DNA from: Isoetes taiwanensis
Lineage: Eukaryota; Streptophyta; Lycopodiopsida; Isoetales; Isoetaceae
Assembly: GCA_021234155.1 (NCBI GenBank)
Contig: JAJEKV010000085.1
Location: 3,296,706-3,360,705, forward strand
DNA length: 64,000 nt
Direction: 5' to 3'
A program made the translations under genes and the position numbers. The first letter of the stretch is position 1. Each line of letters starts with the position of its first letter. Of the stretch, positions 1-10,920 are shown in pieces. The notes beneath the pieces were generated by a model. That model saw only the letters and a list, made by a program, of their open reading frames with translations, did no database searches and had not been told where the DNA came from.

Positions 1-376
1 ATACTTGTAAAGTGGAGGTGGGTTTACCCTAGTCAACCTCAACATAGCCTCATCAAGAACAAACATCCCCTGTGATGTATTAAATGACAGCCTGCTGCGC
101 TGTCCAGACTGCCCAGCAACACTGTCAACACTCTTTATATGGGCCATGCACTGGAATTCGACGTCGTCGTAACGTTTCTGTCCTGGACTCTTACAGACGT
201 GCAAGAATGTGAGTGTGGAGTACTTGCCCCCATGGCCTCTAGTAAAGAACCACTGAGTTTGGAAACATTCGTAGACATTTGGTTCAGATGGGCCACCCAC
301 ATTCTTCGGCGGCTGGTGCTTCTTTCTGACAAGCTTCACGATGTTCTTAGCAGGTTGCTTCTGGGCAGGGTTTTGG
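1..376 (-). pseudogene. N-terminal exon of the ParB-methyltransferase transposon gene, copy 1 (cut by window edge)
   Basis: The minus strand is open from a likely splice acceptor (TTGCTACAG, exon from 376) to the window edge, about 125 codons. The frame starts with a Lys/Gln/Pro-rich stretch, then contains FQTQWFFTRGHGGKY, QKRYDDVEFQCM and LSFNTSQGMFVLDEA. The same order occurs in copy 2 near 11900-12180 (FQTQWFVTRGFAGKY, QKRYDDSEFECM, LSFRTSQGFIVVDEA), where it leads into a ParB-like domain and a DNA methyltransferase. The domain itself is not one I recognise. No stop codon is seen here, unlike copy 2. The gene is transcribed away from the transposase at 1223-4380, with the palindrome array between them. 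Whether the rest of this copy is intact lies outside the window; I file it as pseudogene only because its partner transposase is broken. Confidence 0.6.
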
Positions 377-535
377 CTGTAGCAATGGTGTCGTTAGCAA
401 ACAGAAACTAGAGCAGGATAATCAGCTAAAGTAACAAAAACGGGGAAAAAACAAGCGTTTCGACACTTAAAACAAGGAAAAAAATTGCAATTTTTGACTT
501 CTAAAGCCCTAAAAGTAAGCAAAAGTGTATGAATA

Positions 536-815
536 CACTTTTGCCGCACAAAGTGAAGCAAAATGTATTCCCGAATACACTTTTCCTTAGACTGTTTAGC
601 CAAAATGTATTCCGGAATACACCTTGGCTTTCACTGTGAAGCCAACGTGTATTCCGGAATATACTTTGGCTTTTACTGTTAAGCCAAAGTGTATTCCGGA
701 ATACACTTTGACTTTTACTGTTAAGCCAAAGTGTATTAATACACTTTGGCTTACCAATGAATACACTTTGGCTTACCAATGAAAGCAAAAATGTATTCGG
801 GAATACATTTTTGCT
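536..815. repeat. Array of long palindromes centred on TTCCGGAA, copy 1
   Basis: At least five units about 50-60 bp apart. The best unit (about 685-718) is a perfect 34-bp palindrome whose half is AAGCCAAAGTGTATTCC followed by its own reverse complement. Other units have central variations (TTCCCGAA, TTCGGGAA, or a collapsed GTATTAATAC), and spacers resemble TTTACTGTT. Isolated GTATTCNNGAATAC-like cores recur near 900, 1078 and 1148. The array sits in the divergent 5' region between the leftward ParB-methyltransferase gene and the rightward transposase gene, where promoters or protein-binding sites would lie. Confidence 0.85.
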
Positions 816-1222
816 TAACAGGAGGACAGTACGTCTAATTTGAATGATTAAAAGCACGTACAAATGACAAGTCGCACTAACCTGTCCATGGTATGCCTAT
901 GCAATTCGGAATACAGCTCGAGCGGAAATTTGCGGAGGCGCTGGGTCTGGCGACTGGAGCTGCGGAAGTCGAATACAAAAGTGAGGGCGCATTTTTTTCC
1001 TTTTAAAGATACGCTAACACGTTTGTCCAAGTTCTATGTGAAATCGAATACAGTACATTGTACTGGCCACTCGGTGTGTATTCCGAAATACATTTGCAGT
1101 TTCTTTTTGTCTTCTGCTTTTCCTTTCCTTCGCTGCACAACTCGATTTGTATTCCCGAATACAAAATGCACACCACTTCTGTGTTTTACTTACGTCTAAC
1201 AAATGTTTTGCAGCTTCGTAAG

Positions 1223-4200
1223 ATGGTTAACCGCGTGCTGAACAAGCTACCACCACCTTTTGTAGTATCTAGTTCGTCCAGTTCAGAGGGAGCCCTGGTC
1301 CAGGACGTTGTTTGTCATGATACCACCTCTTCTCCATCTCGTTCCTCAGCAACCTCCTCGTTGCTTGTCTTCGACACTCCGAGTCCAGAAACAAACAGGT
1401 TGCCACAACCCTTCCAGCCGTCACCAAGTCCTGTACAAAACAGACTGCCCCCTCCATTCATTCCATCACCACCTCTACGTAACATGCTTCCACTACCCTT
1501 TGTTCCTTCCCCCGAAAGTGCAAAGGTTACTCGGAACAGGCTCCCCCCACCCTTTGTCGTATCTCCAACACCAACTAGAAGTGCAAGGTCTGCTGCACGG
1601 TCTGAAGAATACGAGATTCACCACAACTTCTCTCCATATGACTTCAACACAAATGAGGATGATGTTGCAGCTTCAACACCTCTGCACACAAATATTGTGA
1701 CACATGGGTTTGCAGAGTTTCAAAGTGCAGTAAGAGATATGTTTGCAAGAACTCCTCAACAAGATGCTGCCACAACATTTGCTACCACATTAGATTATGG
1801 CCCATCTCCTACATTTAACACCGTGCCTCCGCCTTTTCCGGGAACAGCTTCACGAGGCCTCTTTTCCTCTAGAAACACACCAGTGAGGGTAGAGGAGGCC
1901 ACTCCAAGAGTAGAACTCTCGTCCGAAGATGAAGGCAACAACGACCAACGAGATTACATGTTCTCCAGCCAAAGTACCCAGAAATTCAGGGTGGATTATG
2001 GATTGAGAGCATGTTCATCTGTGAGAAGGAAAAACCTTATGGACGAGAACAAAATGAGGAGAATTCTAAGAACTACTAGATGCTGCTCATTGGGTTGCAT
2101 CACCAAATTGAACATGGCTAAACTTCGTGAAATTAGAAACAGGTACAGTTCGATGACATTATCAGATCAAAATGCCTACTTGGCATACAGTGTAAGGCCA
2201 GACCGCAAAACATTCTTGCACTACATTAGAGGTGAACAAGTGTGCCAGAAATGTTTTATGGTTGTTCACCGTCTAGGGTCCACTAGAATGTCTCGAATAC
2301 ACCGAAGATTGGATAAAGTCCCTGCAATTGATGATCACTGCGGGCCAGGAAGAGTTGTAACAATGCACGCCTTAGGTCTTTGTAGCTTGATGGAGAAATA
2401 TTTTAGAGAGACATGTGAAAAGTCGCCAAATAGTAAAATGTATCATTTGACGGACAACATCACAAAAAAGATGTCTTCAACCAAGATTACAACGAAACAT
2501 GCACTCAATCTCAACACATCTCTTACTCTCACTTCACTAGGCGTGGAAAGTTCAGTTTGGTCTCGTGAAAATTCCCAAAAAACATAGGATGTACGTGGTG
2601 CTCAACGTGTGCGTAATTGAAGAGCCAAAAAGAAACCGCAAAGACGAGAGGTCGAAAAAAGTAAGTTGAAGTTCTTCATTCTCTAACTTGTTTCAAAGAA
2701 TTGTTTTGACCTGAATTCTTGAACAGATATCGTGCAACAGAAGCTTGCTAGACACCGTGACCAACAAGCAGCCGAGAGAAGGAAGCTTGCTAAGCACAGG
2801 AAAAAAGCTCTTGAACGCCTTTGCGCAAGATATGTCATTTGTGATTGATGGGATGGATCAGAAAAAGACTACTATTCCTCATTTCTTGAATATTCCTAAA
2901 GATGTGCCAGAGGAATGCTTTGTTAAGGTCCACCTTGTTGGAGCTATGGTCTTCAAAGGAAGTCCAAAGTGCAATGTCTTTTTGACGTATCCTAACTTGC
3001 ATGGTGACCCGAACCTCACTGTTACAATTCTTAATAAGGTGCTTTGTGAGCAAGAGCAATTACCTCCAGTGCTCTACCTGCAGCTTAACAACACTACCAG
3101 GGAGAACAAGAATCAAACACTATTTGCTTACTGTGCCATGCTAGTGGAGCTAGGGATCTTCAAAAAAGTCAAGCTTGGATTCTTACTTGTAGGGCGCGCT
3201 CATGATCAGATAGACCAGATGTTCGCAGATTTTCCGTTCATCTAAGGAGGAAGAAGGCTTTTTGTCTTCCTACTTTGGTTCGAATCATTGAAGACTCTTA
3301 CACTCCCATGCCAGTGGTTGAGCTTCTAGTGGAGACTGCTGACTTTAGGGAATTTGTTTTCTCTCGACGTGGCTCTAGAGAAGAAGCTGTGAACAAGTTG
3401 AACGATATTACGTTTCAACACCACATCAAGTTTTACTTGAAGGATGGACAGAGTTTTTTTACAAGGGAAGAAATACACCACTACTAAAGACTGGAGTCCA
3501 CCAGAGGGGTTGCGCTTCCTTAAGTATATTCTTTGACACTTGCTTAGTAGAACGTGCTGAGCAGCTTCCTCTCAAAAACCCAAAAGAGTCAAAGCAGCAG
3601 AAAAGCACCCCGGCTAACTCCTTAAAAGCAATTGAAAGTGGAATTTCTGCGGGCTTTAAGTACTTCTTAGAAGAAGACCAAATGTGGTGGAGAAGCTTCT
3701 TTGCTGAACAAACGATTGTGAATCAAAACTTAGCTCTAAGGCAAATGGAGGAAGCTTTCCATTGGCCTAATGCCTTCCACGAACTCCAGAACCAGGCAGG
3801 CCCAGTAGCACCAGTAGCACCACCAGTACAGGAAGACGAGGATCGAGTCATGTACCTCGGGCCAAGACGCAAAAAATGAGCCTGCAGGTAATATCACAGA
3901 AATTACCAAAGGTATGTTGATTGCTACTCCGACTGAGGATGATGATAAAGGGCGACCTTTCTGGATAGCAAAAGTACTTGACACAGTCAAAGAGGAAGGC
4001 TTGGTGACTAAACTCAAGATTCACTGGATGGCTACACGTTCAGAAAATGCTTTTGAAGGCAGATATGATTTAGAAATGAAAAGTCAAGGCAAGGGGAAAA
4101 AACTCAAGAGAGTGGGTAATAGGGATGAGCTAGACTTACGCAAAGTGAGTATTCTATGTTATGATTTCAAATTGAACAATCAACTTACTTAAGAAGGCAT

Positions 4201-4380
4201 GTAGCTATGAGGAAGAAGATGAAGAAGAGGGTGGTAATGCTTCAGAGTGACGAGGAAGATAACTCAAGCACTTCCTCAAGCGACAGCGAAAGAAGCGAAG
4301 GTGACGAGGATGGCATAAATGAGGATGAAGATGTGCTGGATCCCTCTGTGATCACTCCTCACACTTTTGTACATAACTAA
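1223..4380 (+). pseudogene. DUF7869/DDE-type transposase, degenerate, copy 1
   Basis: The ATG at 1223 follows a likely splice acceptor (TTTTGCAG). The N-terminus is low-complexity, with repeats of the type NRLPPPFVxSP. Next comes a Cys-containing region (ILRTTRCCSLGC, then QVCQKCFMVVHRLG) typical of the segment preceding DUF7869 in transposon proteins of mosses, animals and others. The catalytic-core-like part (2745-3245) has FVIDGMDQ, LYLQLNNTTRENKN and VGRAHDQIDQMF. From memory, the family has LQLDN and VGHTHxDIDQMF, so the second Asp and nearby His/Thr look mutated. The frame shifts near 2470 and near 3225, then continues in 3275-3487. A C-terminal part with RPFWIAKVLD and an acidic Ser-rich tail ends at 4380. 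Homology is recalled rather than searched. The copy is very probably inactive. Confidence 0.7.
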
Positions 4381-4745
4381 GTCTTGTAAAAAGACTGTAA
4401 ATTTTGTAAGTGAATGTGAAGATTTTGTCTTCAATTTTTGAAAATACTACAATTTCAGTTGTAAACTTCACTTAAAGTTTTGGTTAAAATATATGTTCCA
4501 AATTAGAGGTTCTCTCTAAAAACATACTTCATCCAAATTCTTATTGCTAGAAAAGTGTCACTTTGAAATAGCTAATTCTCTCATTGCACAATAAAATTAG
4601 TGATTTTGGGGGGGGTCAAAATACAGTTTTATGTCTTTTTTTTTTTAAACCTCATTTTAGCCCCTTTTTTGAAAAAAAAAAGGAATCTTCGAGGAATATT
4701 CCTTTTGCTCCCGTTTCAACGATCCCCCCTCGTTTCTATTGCAAC
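4381..4745. other. AT-rich non-coding sequence after the transposase
   Basis: Contains AATAAAAT-like signals and homopolymer runs (G8 near 4608, T9, A9). No gene is seen. The right end of the transposon should lie here or beyond, but I could not identify a terminal inverted repeat. Confidence 0.5.
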
Positions 4746-4752
4746 TCTGACA

Positions 4753-5634
4753 CTAGTTCATAGACGGGCCACTCTGCGCATGCCTTATGACCACATCTAA
4801 CTGGCGTATTTCCTGAACAAGCAAGGCTCTTGCGAGGCTCATAGGAGAGCGCAGCATATGCAGCTCAGAAACTGGGACACCCAGGTGCTCCCACTCCACA
4901 ACAAATATGGCACTATCAATGGACATGTAGAATGCCCTGAGCTGCCGCTTGAGCACACAGAGTGATGCTACAATCCTACGCGCCTCAGTGCCCACCTGAA
5001 TCACATTGTTAACAAACTCCTGAGTAGAGAATGCCGCCTCTGGCTCAGCTGGATACACAACGGCGTCGAGATGGGAGGCATCTATGGCAGATGAAATGAA
5101 AGATTGTGGCAAGGATACAACTGGTTGCTGCACATCACGAACCAGGTCTGGGTCACCCTCCATTAATCCTGCAACTGTATACTAAAGAAATATATGAAAA
5201 TAATAAAACCGCAACCTGAACTGTACAATGAACACCCAAGCAACTCTATCAACCAACGGCCATCGTACTATCACCCCTTGTGGACGGGGATGTAATCCAC
5301 ACCAGGTTCATATATGACCACATCAGGGCTATTAGCACTGTAAGAAGGATCATGTATGTTCTCAAAATTGTTATCCTCATCATCAGCACGAATGGTGCCA
5401 TCTCAATAATGCATATAGCCAAGCCCATTCCTCTCCATTGGCACAAAGGCTGCTGGCAGCCCAAATAAGATGGTCCTCATGTCGGAGGGCTTTCAACATT
5501 CTTCCATGAAGCGCCATCTCCACTATATCGGCAAGATGCATCACATGGATGATGATAGGTACCCTCTTCTCGCCCTTGTCGTGGCTGAATTTCCCCATCG
5601 TTTGAAACGATGTTAAAAAGAGAATTATATGCAT
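4753..5634 (-). pseudogene. Degenerate ORFs of unknown, probably transposon, origin
   Basis: Two protein-like stretches on the minus strand lie in different frames. One (5383-5634) contains HLADIVEMALHGRMLKALRH and GEEWAWLYALLRW. The other (4753-5163) is a 136-residue ORF beginning MEGDPDLVRDVQ, with no cysteine or histidine cluster. A third frame between them reads PDVVIYEPGVDYIPVHKG before two stops. The order and composition suggest one decayed protein broken by frameshifts. I do not recognise the family. It lies between the transposase copy and a LINE 3' end, which favours a mobile-element origin. Confidence 0.3.
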
Positions 5635-5679
5635 GGTTTGCCTGCTGGTCTGTGCAACTGAAACACTGTATAGTGCTTG

Positions 5680-6345
5680 CTAGTTCTGATCCTGAGCTTT
5701 TGCAACAATATCTCGATGGTCATTTTTTTTAGAAGATGTGGGATGCAGTTATCTTAGCCCAAGTTAAAACTGGTCATTATCACGCATATATAAATCCCAC
5801 TTTGGCACCAGGACCACAAGCTTATTTGCTTGTTTTCTTGTCCATGAAAAAACTTGTAGCTATTGCATCAATACGTACAGGGCCCGACAAGCTACAGATT
5901 GAGACAGGTAGATGGGAGCGGCCGCAATTGCCACGAGAAGCGAGATTATGTGATGTTGCCAGTTACAGATTATTGAAGATGAAAGCCATACCCTGCTAAG
6001 ATGTCTTGCTTTTGAGATGGTCAAGAATCATTATTTGACTTTAGCATTCCATTCCACGCTTCCACAACTTCTCAGAGCCCGATATGTGCATGACTTAGCA
6101 TTATATATACTTGAGGTTCTAGATGAGCGTCTTTAATTACTGAGCCCTCGGTAGTCATCATAGCCTACTTATATTTTCTTCCTTCTTGTCTAGTATCATC
6201 ATTACCGCAAAGGTTTTTCCCTTGAAAACATTTGGAGGTAGAGATTTTTTAATCCTAGTAGTAATGGTTGTACTAGACCATTGTATGGGTCCCATGGCGT
6301 CTTAGTCTTCGTGGATGTTAAAAAATCTATTTTATTTTATATTCT
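5680..6345 (+). mobile_element. 5'-truncated LINE: end of reverse transcriptase ORF plus 3' UTR and tail
   Basis: The frame 5736-5999 contains RTGPDKLQIETGRWERPQLP followed by REARLCDV, the conserved C-terminal stretch of non-LTR reverse transcriptases (a basic GRW...R segment before a Cys-rich motif). The His/Cys part continues in another frame after a shift near 5970. The 3' UTR ends in GGGTCCCATGGCGTCTTAG and GTGGATGTTAAAAAATC followed by TATTTTATT repeats. The same 3' end occurs twice at 54744-54985, so these are ends of one LINE family. Confidence 0.65.
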
Positions 6346-6659
6346 ATACTCTTCTCAACATTTAGTACCTTATTGTTTCATCTAGCTAATACTTAGGATT
6401 ATGAAGGATTATGTATATTTCGCACATTTAATCTTATGTTAACTATTAGGATTACTCTTAAGTTAACCTTTGCAGGTTTGATAGGAATAGTTGATGGTTC
6501 TAATCCTAGACTGATCATAAATAACAAGGTTGCATTTGAAACGGGAGTGTTGCATCAAAGATTCCCTAAACAAAAAATGCCATGCTCCTAGAAGTGAACT
6601 TTTTGGCCGAGGTAAAGGATTTCCTAAGTTTAAATTTTTTTTCTTACGTTTTGGCTTCT

Positions 6660-7050
6660 CAGCAGGTGTACACTTTCCTTTCGCATAATATCACAGCTGA
6701 AAAGAGCAAAATCTACAGCTGACTATACAATCCATGAAATGAAGACCTCAGAAACATCTTAGTTTAAAAGAATTAATACTAGTAGCATTAATATGAATTT
6801 TGAATACATCAGTTTTGAAGGAAAAGTTAATGTTAACACTAGAATGCTACAGACAACAAGTGTAACTTCGAAACCATAATATTTCTAGTTGGAATCTTTG
6901 TGATGCACTTCGTGCCTTTGCTTTGTGGGTTCTTTCATGACTCTTTCTCCAATTCGAAACCATAATATTTCTGATTGTTTCCTTTTCTGTCACTTGTTAG
7001 CTGAAAAGAGCAAAATTAACAGTTGACTATGTAATCTAGACAAGCAAGAC
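6660..7050. repeat. Short direct repeats in non-coding DNA
   Basis: A segment starting AGCTGAAAAGAGCAAAAT (about 55 bp) occurs near 6697 and again near 7000 with divergence. CGAAACCATAATATTTCT occurs near 6868 and again near 6955. These look like an old local duplication. No coding sequence is seen. Confidence 0.6.
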
Positions 7051-7080
7051 CTAAAAAATACCAAAATATGATAGGAATAA

Positions 7081-7197
<117 letters not shown>

Positions 7198-7199
7198 TA

Positions 7200-9030
7200 T
7201 AAACCATTATTCATTTAAATTCAGAATATGTCATAATTATTGGAACTTTCGAATAAGAGAGATTTATCGTGCGTCCGTGTGTTTTCAAGAAAAATTTCCA
7301 TTTTGAGGAAAACGCGTCTTGCCGCTCTCATAAAAGTTTCCCCCGTTTTTTTCCCTCCCATTTTGCGTTTTGTTTTTTCTTCTAATGCGGCTTTTGCATT
7401 TTTTTTCTCTTTTCTTTTAAGACGTCATTTTTGCCCTTGCCCTAAATTCGTTTTGGTTTTCTTCATTTTGCTCTGCCGCTTACTCTAATTCCTCCTATCT
7501 CTGTTTCGGGCAATAGCATTATCTCTGTCATAGCGGCTCATCTGTGTTTGCCGCTCTGTTTCCGGCTTTTTCAGAGCTTCTTCAAGTGCTCCAGAGCTTC
7601 AACATGAGCTTCAGCCTATCTTCCCAGCGGATTACATCTGTTTCTGGTATGAAAATAATCCTTGGCCCATGTTGGGCGCAACTCTACGGTTTTATTTGAT
7701 TGATTTGCTTGTGCAAACAGACCTAGGAGCTTTTAGTGCAGAAACCTGGGTCGAATTTGAACAGGAAAAGGCTTTATTGGAGGCTGGGCGAGTGTCCAGC
7801 TCTGTTTATGCTTTATTGGATCATTTCTGGCCTGATTCAGGCAGATATTTTTTGATCAAAGCGGTCGGATTTTCTAGCATATCGCATTGCGTACCGCTTT
7901 TTTTCTTTGCTTCCACCATCAAATGTTCAAGCTGGCCAGGTTTGATTCTTATCTTCCGATTCTTCTTCTTCTTCTTCACTAAAATCTATTTAGCTTAAGG
8001 CGGATTTGCGGCATCTTTCAGCATTGTGTAGGGCAGGATTTGGGACTTGGTAGGTACTCTATGGATCGATTTAGCCCGGTTTCATCTGTTTCTTCCTAAT
8101 CGCCCCCTTGTTAAGCTTCTCTGCAAAGGACACATTCAGAATTTCTGTAAAATTTCTGAAAGTTAACTTTCTGTAAATCAATTTGATGTTAGCTGTTGTA
8201 TCTCTAGTGCGTACTTAAACAGAGCTTCCACTAGCTTCCACTATGCAGCTTATTTGAATTTGTTCTTTGATGCAGAGAGTCTATTGTCATTGTTGCATTT
8301 ATAAGGGCGAGAAATGTAGTGCCCATCTCCATGGTGAGGGTCATGGCAGAAGAATTGGTGGTTAAAATGTACTTCTTGGAGGAATACTGTTACTTTGCTG
8401 AACTATGGCAGCTTGTAAAATCACGCTTGGGGCGATTTAAGTCTACTCCAATTTTAAAAGTTCTCTTTATAGAGACATATTTTTAGTGTTTAGGACTACC
8501 ATAGCTTGAAAATTTAGTTTGGAAATTGCGCCAAGCGCGATTTTAACTGTACTATATTTTCTAAAATTGTTCATTTAAACCATTTTTGGAGGATATATTT
8601 TACTATTTTATGTGGACAATCTAGCTTTTAGTTGCTTAAAATTAATATTTGAAAGGTGATCATCTTTTAATATTTCCTTTATTTTCTTAAAGAAAGCGAT
8701 TATTTCCATACTGATGTTAATTGGAAAATTGCTATTTCATGGATATTTTTGTTGTAATGCTATATATCTCTTGTTGTAATTTAAAATAAATAAGTCCTTC
8801 CCTGGCCTTAATTTGAAGTAAATTGAAAAAAATAACTAAAAATGCAACATACACTAGGGTTTTGTATAACTAAAATAAGTTGTTCAAAAACACTAGACGC
8901 CTTGAAAATAATGCCTATTTGGCGCGATTTTGGAATAGACATAATCCCAAAATAGATGAATGATGGATTATATTTTCAATATCAGTTTTGGAAGATACAT
9001 TAATGATAATATTAAAAATGTTTCACACAA
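7200..9030. other. Non-coding tract without recognised gene
   Basis: Pyrimidine-rich DNA (7300-7600) is followed by AT-rich sequence. Weakly similar GGCGCGATTTT-like words occur near 8427, 8525 and 8918, close to the 3' end of the methyltransferase gene, and could be remains of element ends. No ORF here resembles a known protein. Confidence 0.4.
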
Positions 9031-9034
9031 TGAG

Positions 9035-10160
9035 TCAAAGGTCAACATCATAATCTTCCTCATTTTGTGTGCTTGTAGTTGCAATGTTCTCCTGAACCAT
9101 CTTCTCCTGCTCAGGTGACTTAACATGTGCTTTGAAAGTGTTGTCTTCAGTTTCTACTACTAGAGCCACTTCTTTCAGCTCTGCAAAAGTGACCTCATCC
9201 TCTGTGGAGCTAGTAAAAGGCAGCTGTATTTCTGATGATGTCATTTTGGCAAAATCAGATGAGGATTTGGCGCCTAACTCTTGATTCTCGTCTAGTAAAC
9301 TAGGCAATGCAGCCAATCTCATCTTAATGAAGTTCACATCCTCCTTGTCTATGTGCACTGCCGCACAGTTGCGACTCTTCTTAAGTGCATAGGCTATGGT
9401 AGTACCAGAGCCCCAGAAAGCATCAAGTATCCAGTCTCCTTGACGTGAAAACATGTCAATAAGATGGTTGATTAGCTTCTGGGGCTTCTGATAGTGATTG
9501 ACGATTCTACCCTGCGCACTTGGGTCCTGCAGCTTCTGCAACACCGCCAGAAACTCTAAGACATTGGAGAAGTCGGAGCATCCAGTAGTGTTGAAGTGCT
9601 CCAGTGTCCTTTTGCCGTCGAAGCTCCAATAGGCAACATGCAGGTATTCTACCTTGCTTAATAACCTGGGGCCTCCAGCATCGTAATTTATGTTTGTTTT
9701 GTACCTTTGAAAGAAAAGTGTAGTTAGCAATCTAGCGACAAAGAAAGAAGTTTACTATTCTAGAATAGCAAAGGAAACAAGGTGTATTTCAGAATAAGGA
9801 CTCACCAAACCAAATTCTCATAGCCTGCATGAGCAGAGGATCCGAAATAATTTTTAAAGCTGGCTTCAACAATCCCTGCTTGCATATTGGAGTGGAACAC
9901 CACCAACCACCAGTGTTTAGTGGTTGTTATCTGCTTCAGACCATCTATAAAACTATTGAACTCAGAGTTCCTGAAAGGGAGGCCGTCGTAATGGCTGTCC
10001 TTGATTTTAAATCCGTAAGGTATGTCTGCAATAACTAGGGTAAAATTTTGTGGCTTGATAGTTCCCACCAACTTAGTGCAGTTGCCTTGAACAATTGAAT
10101 ACAGATTGTCTTGATCGAACAAGGTGAACTTCTCATAGTCGGAGGGTTGCAGCCGCTAAC
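9035..10160 (-). CDS. Beta-class N6-adenine/N4-cytosine DNA methyltransferase domain (last two exons, open)
   Basis: Exon A runs from about 10160 (after acceptor GCAGTTAG) to 9806; the intron 9805-9705 is GTGAGT...AAAG; exon B runs 9704-9035 and ends YDVDL-stop. The junction reads YENLVW-YKTNINYDAGG without a frame break. Motif IV is near the start as VIADIPYGFKI (a DPPY-type catalytic loop with Ile in place of the first Pro). The SAM-binding motif I is near the end as ILDAFWGSGTTIAYA, followed by an acidic motif-II residue in VHIDKED. This order (IV, then X/I) defines the beta class and matches the N6_N4_Mtase family (recalled as PF01555). About 335 codons are free of stops, in contrast to the six stops upstream. 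Whether it is translated alone is unknown. The target base cannot be told from the sequence. Confidence 0.75.
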
Positions 10161-10489
10161 TGCCTCCTGTCAGCTAAGGTCCGTTCTTCCCCAACAGGCT
10201 TCAAATGGTGCATAAAACCTTCAAGAAGGTTTTTGTTTTTCTTCTTGTTCTGCACATGCAATTGAAATTAATTTTTGGATAAATAGCTGACGAAAAAACA
10301 AAGGTTGACTAAGTAAAAAATATACCCAGCCTTAAAATTTGGGAGCATATTAAATGATACGCTCATCGGAAGTGGCCATCGGGTAGAGCTCCTTGCATCT
10401 TTCCCATGTTTGCATATTTAACTGCTCCGTCAAGCATGTCTGGCATGCAATGACATTCTTTTGGCTGTTTAAACGAAAAACAGGTAAAC

Positions 10490-10920
10490 ACATTACGTAT
10501 TCCAGAATACACTTGAGTTAGAAGATTCAAAAAAATCAAGCAGAACAATAACGTATTACGGAATACACTAAACTTACTTGTGCAATTCCTTAGACATCTA
10601 TTCCAAAGTAAACTCCTTATCCACCACCTTCTGGAGCAGCGTTTCAAGAATAGCGGTATCGGTAAGCCCTGCAGCTCCCTCAAAACTGTAATAGTCATTT
10701 CTTTTTTTGGCACGTCTGTGCCTTTTTTCTTTTCAGAGGCTTTGCCTTTGCTTTTAAGTTCTCCGCGCTCAAAAGCAGTATATTACATTTTGCAAGTCCC
10801 AAATCTGCAACAAAACAACTTAAAGTAACTTATTGTATTCCGAAATACACAATACTAATTTTCCATGCAGAAAAAAATAAAATACTTGAGAGCAAGAGCT
10901 ATTCCAGAATACATAAGTTC
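10490..10920. repeat. Dispersed GTATTCCGGAATAC-like motifs in introns of the methyltransferase gene
   Basis: Cores resembling the palindrome array occur singly near 10497 (GTATTCCAGAATACAC), 10550 (GTATTACGGAATACAC), 10834 (GTATTCCGAAATACAC) and 10903 (ATTCCAGAATACAT). They fall in intronic stretches between the ParB part and the methyltransferase exons. Outside the two element copies I did not notice this motif in the window. Confidence 0.65.

Noticed and set aside
536-815. CRISPR-like array
   Set aside because: Repeats are palindromes with similar, non-unique spacers in a eukaryotic transposon; no cas genes.
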